21,709 nt of DNA from Euryarchaeota archaeon UBA250 (lineage in GTDB: Archaea; Thermoplasmatota; Poseidoniia; Poseidoniales; Thalassarchaeaceae): contig DATW01000061.1 in assembly GCA_002504845.1 (NCBI GenBank), forward strand, positions 1-21,709. Direction: 5' to 3'. How positions within the stretch are numbered: the stretch's first letter is position 1; each line of letters begins with the position of its first letter. The notes under the pieces were generated by a model. That model did not search any database and had not been told where the DNA came from. It saw only the letters and a list, made by a program, of their open reading frames with translations. Below are positions 1 through 7,200 of this stretch, piece by piece. A program made the position numbers and the translations under genes.

Positions 1-24
1 CCTTGGCCCTGTCCTTGGCCCTGA
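1..24. repeat. 12-bp tandem duplication (two copies)
   Basis: Bases 1-12 and 13-24 are copies of CCTTGGCCCTGT/A differing only in the last base. On the minus strand they encode GQGQ units of the low-complexity linker. The array may continue to the left of the window. Confidence 0.7.
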
Positions 25-530
25 CCGTCTTCTTCTGAGCCGCCGCCGCCTTGGGTACCGCCGTCACCTGAGCCATCGCCCTGGAAATCAGGATCGTAAG
101 CATCGGGAATCCCGTCGCCGTCTGAATCGCTCATCTCGCCGTTTGCTGGATCATTTGGATAAGGGTCGCTGCCATCATCCTGGCCGTCACCGTCAGTATC
201 TGCTGCATTGGGATTGGTTCCCGTGGCATATTCTTGTGAATTTGTAAGTCCGTCTCCGTCAGGATCGGCATTTGCATCTGTAGCTGAATTTGGATTTAGC
301 CCATAGCCAACTTCCCATCCATCAGGCAAACCATCGCCATCAGAATCAGGATTGTTCATGTCCGTTCCAGCGGACTGCTCTTGAGCATTGGTTAATCCGT
401 CGCCATCCCAGTCTGCACCACCATCATTCGGATCGAGGGGATCCGAACCATCAGCGGTAACGCCTGCGGCGCCAGCCATTGTCACTAGCAGTAAAGCTGT
501 CAATATACTTGCATTTTTTGTTATATCCAT
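1..530 (-). CDS. Secreted protein with thrombospondin type-3 calcium-binding repeats (3' end outside window)
   Basis: This frame has no stop from the ATG at 530 down to base 1, giving 176 codons; the C-terminus lies beyond the window. Residues 1-26 look like a signal peptide: Lys5, a hydrophobic core over residues 9-24, then Ala-rich residues. Residues 40-145 hold five Asp-rich motifs of the form DxDGDG: DWDGDGLTN near 40, DSDGDGLPD near 62, DPDGDGLTN near 89, DTDGDGQDD near 111 and DSDGDGIPD near 135. These are thrombospondin type-3 repeats, which bind calcium in known members. Residues 150-176 turn into Gly/Ser/Gln-rich low-complexity sequence ending in GQ repeats, probably a flexible linker to a domain outside the window. 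It is likely exported or surface-attached; the function of the whole protein cannot be judged. An AAAGGAA stretch lies about 10 bases before the ATG. Confidence 0.85.
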   Translation of the reverse strand, partial: MDITKNASILTALLLVTMAGAAGVTADGSDPLDPNDGGADWDGDGLTNAQEQSAGTDMNNPDSDGDGLPDGWEVGYGLNPNSATDANADPDGDGLTNSQEYATGTNPNAADTDGDGQDDGSDPYPNDPANGEMSDSDGDGIPDAYDPDFQGDGSGDGGTQGGGGSEEDGQGQGQGQ

Positions 531-574
531 TGTATCATCACGTTCCTTTTTGTTACGTTTTCTTGGTTGATCTA

Positions 575-591
575 GGGAACCCGCCGTTCCC
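575..591 (-). promoter_or_regulatory. Perfect 6-bp hairpin in the likely 5' leader of the left gene
   Basis: GGGAAC-CCGCC-GTTCCC is a perfect 6-bp stem with a 5-base loop, 45 bases upstream of the ATG at 530. A second short stem, CCGAC-TGA-GTCGG, lies at 608-620. If the left gene has a leader transcript, both would fold in it. A regulatory role is a guess. Confidence 0.35.
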
Positions 592-657
592 TCTTTCCAG
601 CATCAGCCCGACTGAGTCGGAACAGAAATCTGGGAGGGGGTTATTTGCACTAAGGAT

Positions 658-733
658 GGAGAAGATTAACACAATCATATGATACCAATATTGCTCGGTA
701 TACATCGTTTTCTATTTGTTTTTTATCTTCTCC
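658..733. repeat. Nested inverted repeat (9-bp outer arms, inner hairpin)
   Basis: The outer arms GGAGAAGAT (658-666) and ATCTTCTCC (725-733) are exact reverse complements 58 bases apart. Inside them lie ATACC (682-686) and GGTAT (697-701). This inner stem can extend by three pairs past one bulged base, and the 8-base palindrome CAATATTG occupies 686-693. The arrangement could be a structured RNA, an operator or a transcription-end structure. Confidence 0.4.
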
Positions 734-843
734 TCCTATTGTGGTTTAACCCATTGTGGCTGGCAGTCTCAGGAAACCCTCCGTCTCCTCTACCTCTTGG
801 AGGGGATTAGAAACTATATCAATGCCGCGGAGAATTGAGTATT

Positions 844-1206
844 CTAAGGAGACAGCCTAGAAAGTTCAGAGTTGAATTTAGTGCGCGTCATGAAATGTCG
901 CACCGGCGTAGTTAATGTCAGAACGATCAAAACGATGAGAAAAAGTGTCGACCACGGGGGAATGCTCCGCCCCATAGAGAGGAAAAGAGTCCATCCGAGG
1001 ATCATCAACACCCAAGGACGGTATCTGCGCGAAAATAACGATAGTCGTGCTCTTGCTACCTCGTCAGAATAGAGTAAGGGGGTCTCGCCCGGAGCCATCA
1101 TGTCATGTTCAACGGCACAACGGGCGCAAACTAGGTACCTTGGCCCGTTACCTTTGACAAACTGATTGACAGGGTAGTTTTGAGTGCACATGCGGCAGGT
1201 TGGCAT
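844..1206 (-). CDS. Small zinc-ribbon membrane protein, unknown function
   Basis: From the ATG at 1206 the product is 120 aa. It opens with a zinc-ribbon-like cysteine pattern, CRMC (4-7) and CARC (27-30), a CxxC-x19-CxxC spacing that should bind one metal ion. Two hydrophobic stretches follow, about residues 64-78 and 83-97, separated by GRSIPPW; they form a helical hairpin or two short membrane helices. A basic tail (RHFMTRTKF) ends the protein. An upstream in-frame ATG at 1260 would give 138 aa and overlap pabBA by 22 bases. I prefer 1206 because zinc ribbons of this kind usually begin right at the first CxxC. It is the last gene of the minus-strand pab cluster. No specific function can be assigned; the link to p-aminobenzoate synthesis is only positional. 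Confidence 0.75.
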   Translation of the reverse strand: MPTCRMCTQNYPVNQFVKGNGPRYLVCARCAVEHDMMAPGETPLLYSDEVARARLSLFSRRYRPWVLMILGWTLFLSMGRSIPPWSTLFLIVLIVLTLTTPVRHFMTRTKFNSELSRLSP

Positions 1207-1238
1207 AATGCTCAGCCCGACCATCAGGAGGCTCGTCT

Positions 1239-3470
1239 TCAACACTGCGGTCGGATGCATGTTTCAAGAAACTTGTAGAAGATCCTTGAACCGCCCCCGC
1301 TTCCTGCCGATTCAGGATGAAATTGTACCCCGTGGATGGGAAGGCTGGGGTGCTCTACGCCCATGACGAGTCTCGTGCCTGACTCCCATGCATTGGGTAT
1401 CATCGTCCTTCCCTCGGACACTACGGCCAAACTGTTGTATCTCATCATGAAGCATGTTTTGTCTGAATGTTCGAAAAGGCCTGTTCCCCTGTGTTCTATT
1501 CTAGACGGTGATCCATGTACGGGCCCTTCGGGCGAGGGTTCCAATCTCGAGCCATCGGCCAGACAGAGGGCCTGATGCCCCAAGCATATTCCCAATACAG
1601 GAATGCGTCTATTCCCTATGCTTAGCATATCAGATAATGCATTTGATGCTATGAGCATCGTTCGCTCTGATGCTTCAGGTCTTGAAGGGCCTGGGCCTAT
1701 CACAATACCATCAGGGGTGTATTCAGAAAGTATTCTTTTCAGCCATGTGTGCGGGTCTTCAATGGATGATGCAGGCCTTCCTTCGACGACCTCAACTTGG
1801 CTGCCAAGAGCCACCATTGCATCTCGAATGTTGAATGTGAATGAATCCAGATTGTCTACCAGGATAATTTTAGGTGTCTTCTGAAAGAGTGTGAAATTGG
1901 CGTTTTTGTCGTTACCTAGCGGCATTGGGAGAGCCATCACCCCCATCTCTGCAGTAGGAGGGCTCAGGTCATCTTTGAAGGCAGGTGCACCCCACGTGGC
2001 TCGAGTTATGGCATCAGCCTTCCATTCAGCTTCTTCGACTTCTACAGACGGTATGGAATCGTGAACTATGCCTCCGCCCGCCATTACGGACCCGATGTTC
2101 TTGCTATCTTTGATTCTAACATCCAGAGTTCTGATGAGGATGTTGAGATCGGCGATCCCTGTTGTGGAATTTATATGTCCTATGGAACCTGTCCAAGCTC
2201 CTCTAGAAATGCCTTCTAGATGATCAATTATTGACATACTCATTGTTTTTGGACAGCCGGTGATTGAGCCCCCGGGAAACAGGGAGGAAATTGCACTCGA
2301 AAGTTCGGATCCCTGTGCAACTAGCCCCTCTACAGTTGAGACGAGGTGATGGACATTGGGATGAGACTCTATACGAAAATCGCTCCAGACGACGGATCCA
2401 GGCTCACATACGCTTGAAAGATCGTGTCGTTCTAAGTCCACGAGCATCATGTGTTCTGCAAGATCTTTCTTCGATCTGACTAGTGAGTCGATCTTTGCGG
2501 CATCTTCTACAGGATCTTTGCCTCTTGGCGTTGTTCCTTTGATTGGGGATGTACTGATTATTCCATCTTTTATTCTGAGAAGTTGTTCGGGACTTGCTGA
2601 AACAACTGACCATTTGAGGCTCGGTGACCTCATCCATGAACTGTATGGGGCAGGATTGGCTCTGCTAAGTTTGGAGAACACCGACCATGAATCGTTTTCT
2701 AAAGGCGCTTCCCATCTTCTACCATAATTTACCTGGTATACATGTCCATGCTTGATCGCTTGAATGATTTCTCGCGTCTTGAATTCATGCTCCGATCTAG
2801 ATTCAATGGAAACTGGTGATGATGGCTCAGTTAATTCGGTGGAGGAGTGATCGATATGCGCCCATTTTTGAATATCAGTTGATGAGATGTTTTTAACTCC
2901 TACAAGAGATATAGAATGGGTATCACGGTGGTGGATTATCCAACCGTTTGTCTTCCACATTACGCCGAGTATTTCGCCCGCGGGAGGAGGGTTGGAAAGT
3001 CTGGGTCCCGTAGTCCACTGGCCGAGGTCGTAGCCGAGTATTCCCGCGAATCCTCCCGGAGAAAGGCCCGTACGTGGCTCGCTGGATGCCAGAGTTTCCA
3101 TTTTTCTCATTGAACGGAGAGCCTGTTCAAGACTTTGATGGGATTCAATGCTCTTGATTGACCATTGATCGGATATACGCTGCTGTACCTCTAATGTTAG
3201 TGGGGGATTTTTGGATAGGTCAATATTGCCATTAAGAGGGTCTTGATGAGTTGCTTGTGGTTCATCTTTAGGCTGTTTGAAAATGACCCTCAAATCTCCA
3301 AGCATGGGTATCATACTAGTTTTTGACCGGTCGTTAATCGGTCCTCCAGAAATCAGCATAAGTTCGTCTTGTTGCGGGTTTCTCAATCGCAACTGACAGA
3401 GGATATTGAATAGGGTTTGATCATCATGATATCCTTCTAACACACGGATGTCAGAGATGGTTTCAATCAT
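1239..3470 (-). CDS. pabB: Fused aminodeoxychorismate synthase, PabB-PabA (synthase plus glutamine amidotransferase)
   Basis: This 743-aa fusion makes 4-amino-4-deoxychorismate from chorismate and glutamine, the first committed step to p-aminobenzoate. Residues about 1-490 are the chorismate-binding synthase and 533-740 the class I glutaminase. In the synthase half, PIKGT (309-313) carries Lys311 at the position of the lysine that marks aminodeoxychorismate synthase; anthranilate synthase has Ala there (PIAGT). FPGGSITGCPK (398-408) is also of PabB type. DLERHDL (345-351) stands where DLxRND is usual. The glutaminase half has DNLDSFTFN (539-547), GICLGHQ with nucleophile Cys629, and HPES with His718 and Glu720, so its triad is complete. 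The ATG overlaps the pabC stop by 8 bases and has a strong Shine-Dalgarno. The order PabB then PabA matches TrpE-G fusions, whereas most PabA-PabB fusions run the other way. Anthranilate synthase is the alternative, but Lys311 argues against it. Confidence 0.93.
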   Translation of the reverse strand: MIETISDIRVLEGYHDDQTLFNILCQLRLRNPQQDELMLISGGPINDRSKTSMIPMLGDLRVIFKQPKDEPQATHQDPLNGNIDLSKNPPLTLEVQQRISDQWSIKSIESHQSLEQALRSMRKMETLASSEPRTGLSPGGFAGILGYDLGQWTTGPRLSNPPPAGEILGVMWKTNGWIIHHRDTHSISLVGVKNISSTDIQKWAHIDHSSTELTEPSSPVSIESRSEHEFKTREIIQAIKHGHVYQVNYGRRWEAPLENDSWSVFSKLSRANPAPYSSWMRSPSLKWSVVSASPEQLLRIKDGIISTSPIKGTTPRGKDPVEDAAKIDSLVRSKKDLAEHMMLVDLERHDLSSVCEPGSVVWSDFRIESHPNVHHLVSTVEGLVAQGSELSSAISSLFPGGSITGCPKTMSMSIIDHLEGISRGAWTGSIGHINSTTGIADLNILIRTLDVRIKDSKNIGSVMAGGGIVHDSIPSVEVEEAEWKADAITRATWGAPAFKDDLSPPTAEMGVMALPMPLGNDKNANFTLFQKTPKIILVDNLDSFTFNIRDAMVALGSQVEVVEGRPASSIEDPHTWLKRILSEYTPDGIVIGPGPSRPEASERTMLIASNALSDMLSIGNRRIPVLGICLGHQALCLADGSRLEPSPEGPVHGSPSRIEHRGTGLFEHSDKTCFMMRYNSLAVVSEGRTMIPNAWESGTRLVMGVEHPSLPIHGVQFHPESAGSGGGSRIFYKFLETCIRPQC

Positions 3471-4245
3471 GATCCTCCCCCCTGTCCAGATTATGCTGTT
3501 GATGCAGAATATTCGCCAGGTCTACATCTGAATTTGCACCGATTTCCTTGCCATTGATGGATAATATCCGTCTGATCCCCATACCACTCCCTACTGCTGC
3601 GGCACTCAAACAAGAGTAAGCATCAGAAAGAGTGATTCGCATCTGTAGGGGGGTTACGCGGCTATTCCTATCTTGATTCAGAATCTGATGAAGAGTGACT
3701 GATTTAACTGCTCCAAGATCTAATGCTGGTAATGCTATGTCTCCATTCTCAAGAATGAAAATAGGCGTGAATGTGTCTCCATCGACTACGAGGCCTTGGT
3801 TGATGAGTAACGCCGCATCCGCTCCATCGTAATTGGCCATTCTTCTAGCTTCAAGATAGGCTGCCCAGTCTCCTTGCTTGATTCTAGGAGAGTTCGGGCC
3901 CGGGGGGAGGGGTTGGGTGGAGAGGCTGATTTCTTTCGGCATTCTCGTCAGGGGTCTCGGAGATGCTGTAATTCGTTCGCTTCTATCGATATCCACTCTA
4001 ACAAGGTGAGGTAGTTCTTGTTGATCTGATGCATGGGATATGATATCGAGTATTTCGTTCTCTTCAATCTCTAAATTGCTTCCAAAAAGAGAAGCATGGG
4101 ACTCTATCAATCTCTTCAGATGTCCGTCGATGTGTATGGGCCCATCTAATCCGATCCTGATGGTGGTGAATACTGATTTTGGGTCGCCCACGTTATGCTT
4201 CGGCAGGAGGTTGATTTCAAAGTGGCCCTTATCAGAACAAGTCAT
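3463..4245 (-). CDS. pabC: Aminodeoxychorismate lyase-like class IV aminotransferase-fold PLP enzyme
   Basis: This 260-aa protein belongs to the fold-type IV PLP family (PabC, branched-chain and D-amino-acid aminotransferases). In the PabC role it cleaves aminodeoxychorismate to p-aminobenzoate and pyruvate. The N-terminus has SVFTTIRIG (24-32) and HLKRL (42-46), as in the family. Lys123 in PRIKQGDW is the likely Schiff-base lysine. GADAALLINQG (141-151) follows it at the usual distance, and the C-terminal part has GMGIRRI near 220-226. The usual Glu in the E-x(3)-N element after that is not obvious (VVDGDTFTPIF, 153-163). The neighbouring pabBA supports a lyase over an aminotransferase. The ATG sits inside the 3' end of the giant gene (14-base overlap) with no visible Shine-Dalgarno, so it probably depends on translation of that gene. 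Confidence 0.87.
   Translation of the reverse strand: MTCSDKGHFEINLLPKHNVGDPKSVFTTIRIGLDGPIHIDGHLKRLIESHASLFGSNLEIEENEILDIISHASDQQELPHLVRVDIDRSERITASPRPLTRMPKEISLSTQPLPPGPNSPRIKQGDWAAYLEARRMANYDGADAALLINQGLVVDGDTFTPIFILENGDIALPALDLGAVKSVTLHQILNQDRNSRVTPLQMRITLSDAYSCLSAAAVGSGMGIRRILSINGKEIGANSDVDLANILHQQHNLDRGEDHD
3474..3482 (-). promoter_or_regulatory. Strong Shine-Dalgarno for pabBA
   Basis: The minus strand reads GGGGGGAGG followed by ATC and the ATG at 3470. The motif lies inside the last codons of pabC, so termination of pabC and initiation of pabBA are probably coupled. Confidence 0.8.
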
Positions 4246-7200
4246 CGATATCGCGCGCTAGATCTTCGAGCTCGTCGATGACATCAGTCTCAATTGGGCC
4301 TCGTTGTGGCTCCAGTGATTCGGATAAGGGGGTAGCCTCCAACTCAGATGATTGTTCTATGGATTGTATTTCTTGTTCGATTTCTTCGTCGAATAGGCTA
4401 TCAATTTCAACTTCTCGTGTGGATATTTCCCAAATTTCAGATCCTGAAGATCTCCGGGATCTTAGAGCGAAAGCGGCTCCAATCGCAGCCATGCTGATTG
4501 CCATGGTGGCGAGCAGTATATTCAACTCACCATCAACCAGTCTATCGACGAACGTACTACCTCCAGCTTCATCATCGTCTTGAATTCCAGTTTGATCTAC
4601 CCATGGCGGGACCATTACTGGACTGGCCCGATATGTGAATTTCTCGCCATCGAATGCTACGACCTCAATATAGTGAGTTAAGCTTCGATTTAGAGATTCG
4701 GAGTCGATATTATCGAAACTGAGTTCAGTGGATGCTCGATCAAGCGCCACAACTGCTGCATCACGAACATCGGAGAATGCGGAAGTCGATACGTACACAT
4801 GATATCCCACGATATCGTCATCGGCACTTTCCGACCAACTGAGCATTATTCTCGACCCCGCGGGGTTCCAGGCGGCAGTGAGGCCTGCGACGTCCGGACA
4901 GGCCGGACATGGGTCTAGGCCTAGTTCATCTCGCAGAACTATGTCACTCGATTCCAATCCAGTTTCCCATGCATTCCCACTTGAGTCCCTCGCAACAACT
5001 GCAACGAAATATCTTCGATCGGGGACCATCTCCGAATATCCATCCGGATTGGATGAAAATTCGACCAAGACCGGACCTGATGAGTCCCTGGATAGAGTCA
5101 ATGACGGCTCCAGAGTCGCGATGTTGTCTAGCAGGAACGGCGAGTCTGTGACCGCGTATATCTCATATGACATGATGTCTGGCGAGGTACTTGGCTCGAA
5201 TACCACGAACATGCCGTCTCCGTGATCTGGATCGCGGTCGATGAGTGTCGGTGCGGGAATCCTGAGAGGCGGCTCTGAATCCCCCATGTTTGAGAGGGGG
5301 AGTGCTATTGCGGTCTCTAATTGGTCGACAAATACATTTCCTGAAAGATCATGCACAGTCACAGCAACATAGAGTGGGATCTCCGGAATGATTTCTGAGC
5401 TTGTCGAGTCTGTCAATGTGCTACCATAGAGTGCTTCATCAATCTTAATCTCGATTCTTGAGGATCCGCCTATCTGACGTTGCTCAATAACCGACAGGCC
5501 GCATGATGACGGATCATCAGAGCAAAAGAACCAGAGAGATGTGACATCATCCAGCGGATGTTCGCTGACCCATATGGTGTAGAAAGCGAAGTCAGGTACA
5601 TCGCTTCTGGTCCAAACTACATCTATTGCTGTGCCGTCGTCTGAAGGATGGTCAAATGCATCCACATCGGTCAATCTTGGAGGTTCGGGCCCTTCTGCCC
5701 CCAGATTATCATATGGGGTGGCGTCGTCTGGCAGGATGTTGTTCAGATCTCCGTTACCCCAGTCATCGAAAGCAATAACTGCAACCCAATAACGTATACT
5801 GTTCTGAAGTGGGGTTCCGTCTGGTCCGCCGATTATGGCTGATGTATTTCCGCATCCCGGGACAATGGCTGCCATGGGCCATCCTTCCGCACTCGTCGGA
5901 GGAGAAAAACCGGAAGCTGGCAATACATGAATCGAATAGAACACACAATCTTCTTCCTCGTTCTCATCCCATGATACTTGCAAATATCCTCCATCATCGA
6001 ATGGCAGATCCGAGGCTTCAACGCCACTGACACGCGCAGGAGGGATGGAGTCATCAAGCCCCCCGGCCGCTACAATCGGTCCGAAGAGTGTCGGATTGTC
6101 TTGTTCGTACTGACCTGCTAGATCAACACATGATGCAGCCAGCCAAATTGGTGTCGCGGGTGGTACGTCTATGATCGTCTGGTTACCCAAAGCCATTGAC
6201 ACGTCAACCGATGTTGGAATCGCATTCACATCTTCAATCTCAACTGTGGAATGCCATATTCTGGTGGAGTGGCTGTCAAGATCGGTGCACAACTGCCATT
6301 CAACAAGCAGGCTCCCTCCTGAGAAACCGAATGGGCTTGCATACAGTGAAGACGGGGGGTCTGGAATGTTATCTACCGCTAATGCCGAACCGTTGTAGAC
6401 CGATATTGGCCCCATGGAACCGTCTGGATACCTAATCGATATGGCAGCCCCATATTCGTGGCCTGGCTGTATCGGCTGGACGGTGTCGTCAAGATAGGCG
6501 GTTTCGAAAGTGGCTCCGAGAGTTTGGAGATCTGATATCGAAAGTATGGGAGTGGATGCGGTTTGGGGTATTCCATTCGCCTCCAGGTTATCGGAATCCC
6601 ATCCATTCGAAGCCATATCCCAGAGGAATATATCGTATGACACAAAGCTGGGATCTTCGGAAATCGCCCAATTCACGGTCAGACCGTCGCCTGCGTCGTT
6701 AGGACGGTCGGTGAGAAGTGTAATTGATGTCGGTATCTCCTGTCTTATCCAATCATATGTCATCCGGATCTCGATCTTGCCTGAATCGGGAGGCGAGAGG
6801 GCAAATTCCCAATTCGCATCTGAAGGGGTGCCGGCGTTATCGACTGCGAGTTGGAGAAGTTGCTGGAGTCCTGTCTGAGTAGACAGATTCCATGACCCGG
6901 TGTAATTGAGTTCTTTAGTCGTGGACCAAATCGGCTGGGAAGAAGAAAGGCTCGTGAAAACGGCGGGATGCCAAGAGAATGGAATTGCGCCATAATACTG
7001 AATCTGACCTGTTGAGCTGGAATGGTCAGGAACGATGAGCCCTGATTGGATCTCGATATCATTCCCCGGACGCGTCTGGTCTGTGATGTCAGTAGTCGCA
7101 CCCAAAATAGTCAGATCGAGATTCTCTGCTCGGGCGTATTCATCGACGTATACCTGCTCAAGTGTCCAATAAGGCCGATAAGCCAGGACTCCTTGATCGG

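Larger units (their letters stand above)
531..843. other. Gene-free stretch with several inverted repeats
   Basis: This 313-base region separates the stop of the zinc-ribbon gene (844) from the start of the thrombospondin-repeat gene (530), both on the minus strand. It should therefore hold the end of the p-aminobenzoate transcript and the promoter of the left gene. I see no convincing coding frame. Inverted repeats lie at 575-591, 608-620, 658-733 (nested) and 777-804. No clear archaeal TATA/BRE pair or T-rich terminator stands out. Confidence 0.5.

Noticed and set aside
1..24. 12-bp repeats as part of a CRISPR array
   Set aside because: The copies are adjacent without spacers and encode a GQ linker in frame.
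479..682. Small plus-strand frames over the start of the left gene and the gene-free stretch
   Set aside because: They lie opposite a signal peptide and calcium-binding repeats with strong protein-level support, and show no ribosome-binding site or motif.
777..804. CCCTCC / GGAGGG inverted repeat as a terminator of the pab cluster
   Set aside because: The loop is 16 bases and no T-run follows on the minus strand, so it does not meet terminator criteria.
1239..3470. Anthranilate synthase (TrpE-G) for the fused gene
   Set aside because: The PIKGT lysine and FPGGSITG motif are those of aminodeoxychorismate synthase, and the overlapping neighbour is a PabC-type enzyme, not a tryptophan gene.
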